This document shows positions 9,505-18,143 of a stretch of DNA of 64,000 bases, piece after piece. The notes below the pieces were generated by a model. The model saw only the letters and a list, made by a program, of their open reading frames with translations, searched no databases and was not told the DNA's origin. The stretch is from Lacinutrix sp. Hel_I_90 (GTDB lineage Bacteria; Bacteroidota; Bacteroidia; Flavobacteriales; Flavobacteriaceae). Both the position numbers and the translations under genes were made by a program. The stretch is from positions 806,001 to 870,000 of the forward strand of contig NZ_JYNQ01000001.1 of assembly GCF_000934685.1 (NCBI RefSeq). Reading direction: 5' to 3'. Position 1 is the first letter of the stretch. Each line of letters starts with the position of its first letter.

Positions 9505-10062
9505 TTGACACTAACCAACCACAATACCGAACAATTAATAACACTCTGTTTAGAAGGTAACCAATTTGCGCAATTGGAAATCTACAACAGGTATTATAAA
9601 GCCATGTATAATACTGCATTGCGAATTGTAAAAGACCGTTATGAAGCCGAAGATGTGATGCAAGATGCTTTTTTGTTAGCCTTTACAAAATTGAAGGCTT
9701 TAAAAGACATCAAAACCTTTGGAGCCTGGTTAAAACGTATTGTGATAAACAAAAGTATCCATCACTACAATAAGAGCACAAAATTTGATGAAGTGCCTTT
9801 AGACGATGTGCTTTATAAAGTAGAAGATCACGAGGGTTTTACCGAAGATTACGAATTTAAAAGTATTCAGGCGAAACAAGTTATTGACACCATGAAAACA
9901 TTAAAAGACAGCTATCGTGTGGCTTTAACCTTGCATTTAATTGAAGGCTATGATTATGAAGAAATAAGCGAGATTCTAAAATGGTCTAATGCGAATTGTA
10001 GAACAACCATCTCAAGAGCTAAAGACAGTTTAAGAAAAAAAATGCAAACCTTGGTTTGCTAA
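9505..10062 (+). CDS. ECF-type RNA polymerase sigma-70 factor
   Basis: The 185-residue protein has region 2 (about residues 10-85: IYNRYYKAMYNTALRIVKDRYEAEDVMQDAFLLAF) and region 4 (about residues 128-180: TLKDSYRVALTLHLIEGYDYEEISEILKWSNANCRTTISRAKDSLRKKM), the standard ECF arrangement. The start is a TTG at 9505; no upstream ATG fits and the next in-frame ATG would cut into region 2. It heads a plus-strand group with a membrane protein and two secreted beta-helix proteins, which are its likely regulator and targets. Confidence 0.92.
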   Translation: MTLTNHNTEQLITLCLEGNQFAQLEIYNRYYKAMYNTALRIVKDRYEAEDVMQDAFLLAFTKLKALKDIKTFGAWLKRIVINKSIHHYNKSTKFDEVPLDDVLYKVEDHEGFTEDYEFKSIQAKQVIDTMKTLKDSYRVALTLHLIEGYDYEEISEILKWSNANCRTTISRAKDSLRKKMQTLVC

Positions 10063-10121
10063 GCAAGACCGCTATTGTACCAGCTATTATTACAATGGTT
10101 TGATCAAATTAATACGCTTTT

Positions 10122-10174
10122 CGCTTTCGCGGAAATAAAAAAATACGAATTAAAAGATTACCGCTTTCGCGGAA
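10122..10174. repeat. Two direct copies of CGCTTTCGCGGAA
   Basis: Copies at 10122-10134 and 10162-10174 lie in the 118-bp gap between the sigma factor and its putative regulator. The second copy, with one more base (CCGCTTTCGCGG), can form a 4-bp hairpin. Similar 'GCTTTCGCGAAAGC' words are scattered in flavobacterial intergenic regions; a related palindrome GCTTTCGAAAGC lies near 32959. Confidence 0.6.
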
Positions 10175-10180
10175 CTAAAG

Positions 10181-10741
10181 ATGAAAGACGACAAATTACA
10201 TCAGCTTTTTAAAAAACACCAACATCGTTTTGATGTTGAAGTACCAAGCAGTGGTCATGAAAAACGATTTTTAGAAAAACTAGCCGCTCAAAAAAATGAG
10301 CCAGCAGTGACTAAAAGCACCCGTAATATTTTTTTGCCCATTATTGGTATTGCCGCTTCACTCCTATTATTAGTAACCTTAGCTTTTAATTTCAATAAAA
10401 CGCAACAACCAGAAGGTTTAGCGCGAGTGTCTCCAGAAATGGCAGAAACACAGAGTTTTTTTGCTTCTGTTATTAGTGAAGAATTGGAGAAAATTAATAA
10501 TGCCCGTTCTCCAGGGACCGAAGTACTTATCCTTGACGCCTTAAAACGCATGGAAACACTTGAAAAAGAATACACATTATTAAAAACAGATCTTACTGAA
10601 AGCGGTAACGACAAACGGGTTATTCACGCCATGATCGATAACTTTTGGAATCGGATTAATGTACTAAAATCAGTACTTGAAAACATAGAAACAACTAAAA
10701 ATTTAAAACAAAACAACAATGAAACTAGCATTACACTATAA
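10181..10741 (+). CDS. Putative anti-sigma factor, single-span membrane protein
   Basis: The 186-residue protein has a charged cytoplasmic N-terminus (MKDDKLHQLFKKHQHRF), one transmembrane helix at about residues 50-68 (FLPIIGIAASLLLLVTLAF) and a largely helical C-terminal part with coiled-coil character (EELEKINNARS...LKRMETLEKEYTLLKTDL). It has no recognisable zinc-binding anti-sigma motif. Its place directly after an ECF sigma factor, its topology and its 23-bp overlap with the next gene suggest a membrane-bound anti-sigma factor; this is inference from context. Confidence 0.65.
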   Translation: MKDDKLHQLFKKHQHRFDVEVPSSGHEKRFLEKLAAQKNEPAVTKSTRNIFLPIIGIAASLLLLVTLAFNFNKTQQPEGLARVSPEMAETQSFFASVISEELEKINNARSPGTEVLILDALKRMETLEKEYTLLKTDLTESGNDKRVIHAMIDNFWNRINVLKSVLENIETTKNLKQNNNETSITL

Positions 10742-11825
10742 GGTTTTGTTATTACTATTCATTTTACCTTTAATACTCGTAGCTCATACTACTGACCCTA
10801 AGAAAAATGACGGTAAATACAAAAAAGAAAAAACGATAAAAAAGGCGTTTAATGTTAACAGCGACGCGACTTTAAAAATTAATAATAGTTATGGTAATTT
10901 AGATATTGTTACCTGGGAAAAAAATACGATTGCTTTTGAAATAAAAATCACGACGACCGGAAATGATGAAGACAAAGTACAACAAAAATTAGATGAAATT
11001 GATGTGGCTTTTTCTAATGCTTCTGACTTTGTTTCTGCAGTAACAAAATTCTCTAAAAACAAAGACAAATCCTGGTGGAGCAGCTGGACTAGTGGCAGTA
11101 ATAATGTCACTATGAAAATTAATTACATTGTAAAAATGCCTATGACGAATCATGTGAATTTAAATAATGATTATGGTAACATTAATTTAGCAAAATTAGA
11201 AGGCCGGGCAGAAATAAGTTGTGATTATGGTAAGATTACCACTAAGGAACTCATGGCAGAAAATAATATTTTGAATTTTGATTATTCGAACAACTGTTAT
11301 TTTGAATATATAAAAAGCGGAAAGATTAATGCCGATTACAGTGGTTTCACGGTATCTAAAACCAATAATTTAGACATTATCGCAGATTACACAAAGTCTG
11401 TTGTTGAAATAGCCGAAAACATCACTTATAATTGTGATTACGGCGGCATAACTATAAACAAAGCAAATGACGTTCAAGGCAATGGTGATTATTTAACGCT
11501 AAGACTAGGTGATATTTATAAAAACGTGGCTATTAATGCCGACTACGGTTCTATAAAAATTGACCGACTAAATAAAGGCGTGAAAAATGTCAACATAGAA
11601 TCAGATTATGTAGGCATTAAAATTGGTTACGACCCTGCCTTGGTTTTCGATTTTAATATTGCGTTAGAATATGGGGCACTTAATGATGAAGACGGTTTTG
11701 AATATACCAAAAAACGCATTGAATCTTCAGACAAATATTATACTGGCTATTATAAGACTCAAAACTCTGGAAATATGATACGCATTAATTCAGAGTATGG
11801 CAGTGTGTCTTTTTACAAAAATTAA
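10719..11825 (+). CDS. Secreted beta-helix (DUF4097-like) protein
   Basis: The 368-residue protein has a signal peptide (MKLALHYKVLLLLFILPLILVAHT) and many short beta-strand repeats built around a D/E-Y-G pattern (NNSYGNLDI, NNDYGNINL, SCDYGKITT, NCDYGGITI, NADYGSIKI, NSEYGSVSF). This is the look of DUF4097 and related putative adhesins. Its first 23 bp overlap the end of the preceding gene in another frame, so the two are likely translationally coupled. It is probably exported and part of the sigma factor's regulon. The true function is unknown. Confidence 0.75.
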   Translation: MKLALHYKVLLLLFILPLILVAHTTDPKKNDGKYKKEKTIKKAFNVNSDATLKINNSYGNLDIVTWEKNTIAFEIKITTTGNDEDKVQQKLDEIDVAFSNASDFVSAVTKFSKNKDKSWWSSWTSGSNNVTMKINYIVKMPMTNHVNLNNDYGNINLAKLEGRAEISCDYGKITTKELMAENNILNFDYSNNCYFEYIKSGKINADYSGFTVSKTNNLDIIADYTKSVVEIAENITYNCDYGGITINKANDVQGNGDYLTLRLGDIYKNVAINADYGSIKIDRLNKGVKNVNIESDYVGIKIGYDPALVFDFNIALEYGALNDEDGFEYTKKRIESSDKYYTGYYKTQNSGNMIRINSEYGSVSFYKN

Positions 11826-11902
11826 ATCATCAATAATTTCAATCAACAAAAAACTTAAACAGTATGAACTCTTCAACAAAAAACAAGAAATACTCAAACA
11901 CT

Positions 11903-12640
11903 ATGAGTAAAAATTTTAAAATCACATTAGTTCTAGTTATAACGCTATTTAGCTTCTCTTTTTCAAATGCCCAACTTTGGGGTAATAAAAAAATAAAAGG
12001 CAATGGAGAAATGACTACCATCACAAGAAACACAAACGATTACGATACCATTAAATGTGCGGGGTGGATGGACTTTATTTTAGTAGCAGGTCAAGAAGGA
12101 AAGATTACTATTGAAGGCGAAGCGAATTTATTAGAATACATTACTACTGAAGTTAATGGTGATGAATTGAGTATAAAAACCGAAAATAATATTAGTTTAA
12201 AACCGAGTGGGAACAACACGATTACAATTACTATTCCGTTTAAAGACATAAACAAAGTTTCCTTATCTGGTTCTGGCGATGTTATCACTAAAGATAAAAT
12301 AACTGCTAATCGTTTTGAAACCCGTGTCTCTGGTTCTGGTGATATTGTATTAGAAATTGAGGCTAGTACTATTGAAGCTTCAGTAACTGGTTCTGGCGAT
12401 CTCACCTTAAAAGGGAGAACGAACAGCTTAAAAGCGAGTGTCACCGGTTCTGGAGACTTTCATGGCTTTGACTTACAGGCGAACGATGTTGAAGCAAAAG
12501 TTACGGGCTCTGGTGATGTTGCTGTGGTTTGTAACGGTGATTTAATGGCGCGTGTAACAGGCTCTGGCGATATAGAATATAAAGGCAACCCGAAACGAGA
12601 AGACACCAAGGTTACAGGCTCTGGGAGTATTGGTAATTAG
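11903..12640 (+). CDS. GIN-domain (DUF2807) secreted protein
   Basis: The 245-residue protein begins MSKNFKITLVLVITLFSFSFSNAQ, a clear signal peptide; I chose this ATG over one 39 bp upstream because the extra 13 residues are polar and would displace the signal. The body is the 'head GIN' beta-helix, with at least six turns marked by (V/L)(S/T)GSGD motifs between about residues 118 and 245. GIN-domain proteins are thought to be cell-surface or adhesin-like in Bacteroidota. It ends the sigma-factor gene group and is followed by a terminator. Confidence 0.88.
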   Translation: MSKNFKITLVLVITLFSFSFSNAQLWGNKKIKGNGEMTTITRNTNDYDTIKCAGWMDFILVAGQEGKITIEGEANLLEYITTEVNGDELSIKTENNISLKPSGNNTITITIPFKDINKVSLSGSGDVITKDKITANRFETRVSGSGDIVLEIEASTIEASVTGSGDLTLKGRTNSLKASVTGSGDFHGFDLQANDVEAKVTGSGDVAVVCNGDLMARVTGSGDIEYKGNPKREDTKVTGSGSIGN

Positions 12641-12660
12641 TTAGAGACTTTACCTAACAA

Positions 12661-12693
12661 AAAAAACAGAAACGTTAACGTCTCTGTTTTTTT
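12661..12693 (+). terminator. Rho-independent terminator
   Basis: A near-perfect palindrome, ACAGAAACGTTAACGTCTCT, is flanked by an A run before and eight T after. It closes the sigma-factor operon. Confidence 0.85.
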
Positions 12694-12747
12694 TGTTACT
12701 TTTTTATTAAACTAAAATAATCTAGGTCTGAACAATTTAATAGCAAC

Positions 12748-13488
12748 TTAAAATTGATAAGACGTTAAAAAACCACCTTGACCAGCAGATTGATCTATAT
12801 GTATTGGACCTATATCTTTAGCGAAGTAATAATCTGAAGTGGCAACAATATTTCCTAAATATAGTGATTGAACGTTTATGTGTAAAACATCCTCATAATC
12901 TACTCCTCCAACAGTATAAGTAAAATCCCGTTCTATCATTTCCGTAATATAAGTCGCTGTAACATTTTGATCTGGAAAAGCTGGTACTCCAGAATCTGGA
13001 GTATAAGAAACGGTATAATTAACATCTTGAGTAAAAGTCTCTCCAACGTCTAAATTATCTTTAAGTAATAGTATAACAATTACTGGAGCAGATAAGGTAT
13101 AGCCATTTATATTAGTCCCGGTAATGTCCTGTGCAACGTAATAATTACTGCCTTCTTTTCTAACAAAAAAACCAGATTGCCCCATAAAGTTATTGTATTC
13201 GAAATAATTTTGATTTCCAAAAGTTGTTGTCCCCATTATTTCACTTTCTGTATTTCCGAAAGAAACGGTGTTATAGTTCCAAACATAGCCTACTTGGGCT
13301 GGCCAATAGTCTCCAGTAGAAGTTTCAACAGCAACATTTTCTCCTACAACTGGTGTAACATTACTATTGTTGGGTACTGTAGTATTAGCATCCAAATCAA
13401 AACCTTCTAACGGCTCATTTTCACAAGAAAAAAAAGTAATTAATAGTAGTGATACTACTAATAGTGAGACATTTTTTATTTTATTCAT
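12748..13488 (-). CDS. Hypothetical lipoprotein
   Basis: The 246-residue product begins with a lipoprotein signal (MNKIKNVSLLVVSLLLITFFSC; lipobox LITFFSC, Cys22). After a short Asn/Thr-rich linker it reads as a beta-rich domain (DYWPAQVGYVWNYNTVSFG near residue 60, then DVLHINVQSLYLGN). I do not recognise the family. It faces the GIN-protein gene across a terminator. Confidence 0.8.
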   Translation of the reverse strand: MNKIKNVSLLVVSLLLITFFSCENEPLEGFDLDANTTVPNNSNVTPVVGENVAVETSTGDYWPAQVGYVWNYNTVSFGNTESEIMGTTTFGNQNYFEYNNFMGQSGFFVRKEGSNYYVAQDITGTNINGYTLSAPVIVILLLKDNLDVGETFTQDVNYTVSYTPDSGVPAFPDQNVTATYITEMIERDFTYTVGGVDYEDVLHINVQSLYLGNIVATSDYYFAKDIGPIHIDQSAGQGGFLTSYQF

Positions 13489-13531
13489 TTGTTACTATTT
13501 TAATTATAGGTGGGTGCCAAAAATACTATTT

Positions 13532-14914
13532 TTATAATGATATCTCTTCTTTTGGAACCTTAAAAAGGAGTATAATTCCCACAAAAAAGAAAACAAATAA
13601 GAACAGAATAGCATAACGCATCGTACTAATTTGGTCTACCACTGCAAAAATGGTCATCCCGATAACAATACCAATTTTTTCTGCCACATCATAAAAACTA
13701 AAGTAAGAGGTGGTGTCTTTTGTTTCTGGTAAAAATTTAGAGTAGGTTGACCGTGCTAAAGATTGTACGCCACCCATGACGAATCCTACTAATCCAGCAG
13801 CAATATAAAATTGTATTGGTGTCTCCATAAAATAAGCATAAAAACACAAACACATCCACACGGCATTGACCACAATCAAGGTTTTAATGTTTCCAAATAC
13901 AGCAGAAGCTTTTGAGGTTAATACAGCGCCAACAATAGCGACCAATTGAATCACTAAGATACTAACAATCAAGCCTTGTGTTTTCTCGTCATTATCTACC
14001 CACAAAATTTCTTTTTCACCAAAATAAACAGCCATCAGCATGATGGTTTGTACCGCCATGCTAAACACGAAAAAGGCCTTTAAATACGCTTTTAAACGCA
14101 GCGTTTTTTGCAGTTCGTTCCACACCAACTTCAATTCTTTAAAACCATTAAAAATAACAGCTTTCGATACCTTATGTCCGTTGGAAACCCCTTTTGGTAA
14201 AATATAAAAGGAGTATTGGCTAAAGAGAATCCACCATAAACCTACAGTAATAAAAGATAGTTTCATAGCTTCAAAAGAAGCTGTATTCTTTACTTTTTTT
14301 ATTTCAGCTAAAATTTCAGCTTCGCTTCCGTTTTCTAGTAAACTTTGGGAAATGCTTAAATCAAATCCAAACCAATTTGGTTTCATAACCATCGCTAAGT
14401 TCAAGATCAATAAAAGGACGCTTCCAATATAGCCTAAAGAAAAGCCTTTAGCACTAATACCATCCTGTTGTTCGGGAAAAGCGATATCTGGTAAATAGGA
14501 GTTGTAGAATACGAGGCTTCCCCAATACCCAATAAGCCCCATAAAATAAAAGAGAATACTTAAATGTATATGATTTAAATCGAACCAGTACAAGCCTATG
14601 CACCCAAAACCGCCCACGTAGCAAAAGAATTTCATAAAACTCTTTTTGTTACCTACATAATCTGCAATTCCTGAGAGTATTGGTGATGAAAAAGCAACCA
14701 CTAAAAAAGTAAAAGCGGTAACAATAGAAATTAAAACCGTTGGTTTCATAGTAAAACCAAAAGCGGTAACCATATCCTCTTTTGAAGCAAATAAAGTAGA
14801 ATAAAATATAGGAAAGATTGAAGAAGCAATGGTAAGTGTGTATACCGAGTTTGCCCAATCGTAAAAGGCCCAGGCATTAAGAAGCTTCTTACTTCCTTTT
14901 TGAATATTTTCCAT
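13532..14914 (-). CDS. MFS transporter, UMF1-like
   Basis: The 460-residue integral membrane protein has about 12 hydrophobic helices. The opening (LLNAWAFYDWANSVYTLTIASSIFPIFYSTLF) is the signature of the UMF1/Atg22-like branch of the major facilitator superfamily. GLVGFVMGGVQSLARSTYSKFLPE near residue 365 is another conserved segment of that branch. The substrate is unknown. It lies 62 bp upstream of the M48 peptidase gene on the opposite side of that gene's terminator, so it is probably a separate unit. Confidence 0.88.
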   Translation of the reverse strand: MENIQKGSKKLLNAWAFYDWANSVYTLTIASSIFPIFYSTLFASKEDMVTAFGFTMKPTVLISIVTAFTFLVVAFSSPILSGIADYVGNKKSFMKFFCYVGGFGCIGLYWFDLNHIHLSILFYFMGLIGYWGSLVFYNSYLPDIAFPEQQDGISAKGFSLGYIGSVLLLILNLAMVMKPNWFGFDLSISQSLLENGSEAEILAEIKKVKNTASFEAMKLSFITVGLWWILFSQYSFYILPKGVSNGHKVSKAVIFNGFKELKLVWNELQKTLRLKAYLKAFFVFSMAVQTIMLMAVYFGEKEILWVDNDEKTQGLIVSILVIQLVAIVGAVLTSKASAVFGNIKTLIVVNAVWMCLCFYAYFMETPIQFYIAAGLVGFVMGGVQSLARSTYSKFLPETKDTTSYFSFYDVAEKIGIVIGMTIFAVVDQISTMRYAILFLFVFFFVGIILLFKVPKEEISL

Positions 14915-14916
14915 AA

Positions 14917-14946
14917 AAAAGCCACTCGTTAATTAAGAGTGGCTTC
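14917..14946 (-). terminator. Rho-independent terminator of the M48 peptidase gene
   Basis: The stem AAGCCACTC / GAGTGGCTT with a 9-base loop ends in a T run on the minus strand and lies directly before the MFS start codon. Confidence 0.85.
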
Positions 14947-14976
14947 GAAAATAAGCATTTTTATGTTAACGCCTTA

Positions 14977-15807
14977 TTAAAATGGAGAAACTGGTCTAAA
15001 TGATTTAACACCATATTTTTTAGCTTCTGCTTTTGCTGTTGGCGCCAAAGTTTCCAAATTAGCAATACGTGTTGTTGTCGCTGGGTGTGTACTTAGAAAT
15101 TCTGGTGGCGCTTGACCGTTACTCGCCTGCCCCATGCGTCGCCATAAATTAGCAGCTTCATCTGGATTATAACCTGCAATAGCTGTTAATATTAACCCTA
15201 TTCTATCTGCTTCAGTTTCATGGCTTCTACTAAAAGGCAACATGAGACCTACCTGAGATCCTATCCCAAAAGCCTGATTATAGAGCGCTATATTTTTATC
15301 GTCTTTTAATGCTACATTCATTCCTACTGCAGCCACTTGTTGTAACATTCCCGCACTCATACGTTGCTGCCCGTGATTTGCTAATGCGTGTGCTACCTCA
15401 TGACCCATAATCGCTGCAATAGCCGCTTCATTTTGTGCCACTGGTAAGATACCCGTATAAAACACAATTTTTCCACCTGGCATACACCATGCATTTACGG
15501 CTTCGTCTTTAACTAAATTATACTCCCACTTGTAATCGTTTAAATAGCCTTGGTAACCGTTAGCATTTAACCAACGCTCTGAGGCTACCGCGATACGCTG
15601 CCCAACTCTGGTAATCATTTCTGATTCTGTGGTGCCAGTAATCACCTTATTTTCATTTAAAAATTGATTGTATTGCGCAAAAGCTGTTGGAAATAATTGT
15701 GAATTTGGCAATATGGCTAGTGTTGACTGCCCTGTAAACGGATTTGTTGCACAGGAAAAAAACACGAGTAAAGTTAGCACTAGCGTTATACTTGATTTGA
15801 ATTTCAT
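14977..15807 (-). CDS. M48-family metallopeptidase lipoprotein
   Basis: The 276-residue protein has a lipoprotein signal (VLTLLVFFSCATNPFTG, Cys19). The zinc-binding motif HEVAHALANHG lies near residue 141, and the third ligand is in HETEADRIGL. The arrangement matches BepA/LoiP-type outer-membrane-associated M48 peptidases, which clear misfolded envelope proteins. The start codon follows directly from the signal peptide. It is probably attached to a membrane on the periplasmic side. Confidence 0.92.
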   Translation of the reverse strand: MKFKSSITLVLTLLVFFSCATNPFTGQSTLAILPNSQLFPTAFAQYNQFLNENKVITGTTESEMITRVGQRIAVASERWLNANGYQGYLNDYKWEYNLVKDEAVNAWCMPGGKIVFYTGILPVAQNEAAIAAIMGHEVAHALANHGQQRMSAGMLQQVAAVGMNVALKDDKNIALYNQAFGIGSQVGLMLPFSRSHETEADRIGLILTAIAGYNPDEAANLWRRMGQASNGQAPPEFLSTHPATTTRIANLETLAPTAKAEAKKYGVKSFRPVSPF

Positions 15808-16029
15808 TTTTTATGGTTTTAATTAATCTGAGTTTAAATTTACAAAAAGTTCCAGCAATATATTGTTAAGGGTTTACCAATTAAATAGTGTTCATTCGAT
15901 AGAACACATTTTTGTACTTTAAAACGAATATTTATCTGTTTTTTTTTCAAACGAATTGTTATTTTTCATATAAAGTTACGACCTATATACTATAAAAAAT
16001 TAAAAAGAATTATCTTTATATTCATAAAT

Positions 16030-16530
16030 ATGAAAAATAAAAACATGAAAAAAATTGCATTACTCTTACTTATTTCATTCGCATTTAGCTGTAATGGAAC
16101 GGCTCAAGGTGATAAAAAAGAAGCTAAAGTTTATGACGTAAGCAAAACTGATGCGGAGTGGAAAGCAGCCCTTTCTGACCAAGAATATTATGTGTTAAGA
16201 AAAGCGGGAACCGAAAGGCCTTTTTCAAGCCCTCTAAACAAAGAATATAGCCCTGGCACCTTTGTTTGTGCTGCTTGTGAAACCCCATTATTTGAAAGCG
16301 CCCATAAATTTGATTCCGGAACCGGATGGCCAAGTTTTGACCGTGCCATTAAAGGCAATGTGGACTATGCTGTAGATTATAATCTAGGCAGTGCACGAAC
16401 AGAAGAGCATTGCGGCACTTGTGGCGGACATTTAGGACATGTGTTTAATGACGGTCCAAGTGAAACGACTGGAAAGAGACATTGTGTGAATGGCGTCGCT
16501 TTAAATTTTATACCAAAAAAAGATGAGTAA
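16030..16530 (+). CDS. msrB: Peptide-methionine (R)-S-oxide reductase, exported lipoprotein form
   Basis: The 166-residue enzyme repairs methionine-R-sulfoxide. It carries a lipoprotein-like signal (MKKIALLLLISFAFSCNG), so it works outside the cytoplasm. The zinc site is formed by CAAC and CGTC. The GTGWPSFDRAI loop and the catalytic Cys in GKRHCVNGVALNF are all present. Either ATG 16030 or ATG 16045 could be the start; the latter gives the more usual signal. The next gene overlaps its last 8 bp. Confidence 0.93.
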   Translation: MKNKNMKKIALLLLISFAFSCNGTAQGDKKEAKVYDVSKTDAEWKAALSDQEYYVLRKAGTERPFSSPLNKEYSPGTFVCAACETPLFESAHKFDSGTGWPSFDRAIKGNVDYAVDYNLGSARTEEHCGTCGGHLGHVFNDGPSETTGKRHCVNGVALNFIPKKDE

Positions 16531-16924
16531 TTTTAACGTAGAAAAATCTGAAGGTGAATGGCGCGAGCTCCTTACCGATGAAGAATATAGAATTCTGAGA
16601 CAGAAAGGCACCGAAATGCCGCACACAGGAAAATATAATATGCATTTTGATGAAGGGATTTACAAATGCGCAGGCTGCCAGCAGCAATTGTTTGAAAGCT
16701 CAAGTAAATTTGATGCCCATTGCGGTTGGCCAAGTTTTGATGAAAGCATTAAAGGAACCGTTAAATATGTTTTAGATAAAACGCAAGGCATGACCAGAAC
16801 CGAAATTGTGTGTTCCAATTGCGGTGGTCATTTAGGTCATGTTTTTAACGATGGCCCTACGGAGACTGGCACACGTTATTGTGTAAATTCGGTAAGTGTG
16901 ACCTTTGACGACGCTAATAAGTAA
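16523..16924 (+). CDS. msrB: Peptide-methionine (R)-S-oxide reductase, cytoplasmic form
   Basis: The 133-residue paralog of the preceding gene lacks a signal peptide and so should act in the cytoplasm. It has the zinc ligands CAGC and CSNC, the CGWPSFDESI loop and the catalytic Cys in GTRYCVNSVSVTF. Its ATG lies inside the end of the upstream msrB, an 8-bp overlap that implies translational coupling. The pair gives the cell matched repair in two compartments from one transcript. Confidence 0.95.
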   Translation: MSNFNVEKSEGEWRELLTDEEYRILRQKGTEMPHTGKYNMHFDEGIYKCAGCQQQLFESSSKFDAHCGWPSFDESIKGTVKYVLDKTQGMTRTEIVCSNCGGHLGHVFNDGPTETGTRYCVNSVSVTFDDANK

Positions 16925-16952
16925 ATAGCTTTAAACAGCATAAAAAATCAAT

Positions 16953-17828
16953 TTACTGACCGCTAGGCTTTACTTCATTTAAAGTTTTCATTAAGTTATT
17001 TCCCAAAGTAGTATATGAATGGTCTGGAAATTTTTCTTTTAGAGTATTGAAGGCACTATAGACTGTTTCTTTTTGTAGTGCTCTACTTTGCATACCCTTC
17101 ATTAAATCTTCAATCACTAAATAATACGAAACAATAGTAGGGTTCTTCGTTATAAAATCATACTTGTCTTTAGCATATTTTTCAACTAATGAATTGTACT
17201 TAGCATCGGCTTCTTTTCCTATTTTGCTACGATCTAATCCTTTCGCTTTTAATGCATTCATTTCTTTATAAATCACCTTTTTTTCTTCTGGCGAAGCCTT
17301 TCTTAATTTACTGGCTATTGCATAAAAGGCATCAGAGCTCATGTCTTTAAAAGGAACATCTTTGTAAGACGCGTTACTGGTTCTTACTTTAGCATTAAAT
17401 GGTTTTAAAATAGTGGTCGTAAATTCATTATACATACTATTTAACGCTCCGCCTTGAATGGCATTACTAGAAAAATCTTTTAAACTATGTAATTTAAAAT
17501 TCACCTGACCATTGGTAGGAAAAAACAGAATAGGCTGCCAACTTCCTTTGGCATGTTCCTCCTTAAATATGAGTTGATAGGCCAAGTTTTCATCTGGAGT
17601 AAATTTATAATTAAATTTACCATCTACTATAGGAATTTCAACTACTTGGTTGTCTTGTCTAGCATCAGCGGTAGCTTTTAAAAGCAGTAGGGTATCACTT
17701 GTTGGTCTATAAATGACTTCGCCTTTTAAAATAGTGGTAATGGTAGTAGATTTTTTGGTTTTGGCATCTTCTTTACAAGAAAACGTTATTAAGAGTAGGA
17801 TAACAACAAAAGCATTTATGTATCTCAT
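16953..17828 (-). CDS. DUF4369-like lipoprotein without thioredoxin domain
   Basis: The 291-residue protein has a lipoprotein signal (VILLLITFSCKED, Cys18). Residues about 30-110 read as the beta-rich DUF4369-type domain often found in front of thioredoxin-fold proteins in Bacteroidota. The rest is helical (KASPEEKKVIYKEMNALKAKG). There is no CxxC thioredoxin motif, so if it is related to those proteins it lacks the redox half. It faces the msrB pair, 28 bp away. The family call is tentative. Confidence 0.6.
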   Translation of the reverse strand: MRYINAFVVILLLITFSCKEDAKTKKSTTITTILKGEVIYRPTSDTLLLLKATADARQDNQVVEIPIVDGKFNYKFTPDENLAYQLIFKEEHAKGSWQPILFFPTNGQVNFKLHSLKDFSSNAIQGGALNSMYNEFTTTILKPFNAKVRTSNASYKDVPFKDMSSDAFYAIASKLRKASPEEKKVIYKEMNALKAKGLDRSKIGKEADAKYNSLVEKYAKDKYDFITKNPTIVSYYLVIEDLMKGMQSRALQKETVYSAFNTLKEKFPDHSYTTLGNNLMKTLNEVKPSGQ

Positions 17829-18143
17829 GGTTTACTATTTTAGTGCGTATTTGGTGTGTCAAAAATAAGTTTAATTTTTGTTTAAAATATTAAATCGATC
17901 TCAAATATGTGTGTAGGATGTCGCGTTCATTTTATATAGAAACGCTCTTAGTAGTAAGTCGCCATTGCGTCGTTTGTTTAAAACCCTTGTTTTTCTTTAC
18001 AAAAAAGGGAATAGAAAGTCGGGCCTTTAGTTCTCCTACCTGCCGCCAAGCCAGGTGGTCAAATAAAAAAGTAAACATCAATTTATTATTTCAGCTTTGT
18101 TTCGTAAATTCGTAGCTTCTTAAAAACGACTAAAAATTACACA
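17829..18143. other. Intergenic region upstream of lpdA
   Basis: The 315-bp gap holds CCTACCTGCCGCCAAGCCAG near 18037, an imperfect palindrome of a type common in flavobacterial intergenic DNA. A 68-codon plus-strand frame here (17909-18115) has no domain-like composition and is not called. CAGCTTTG close to the lpdA start is one base from a -7 box. Confidence 0.4.

Noticed and set aside
17909-18115. 68-codon plus-strand gene before lpdA
   Set aside because: Its composition is not protein-like and it covers a palindromic intergenic repeat.
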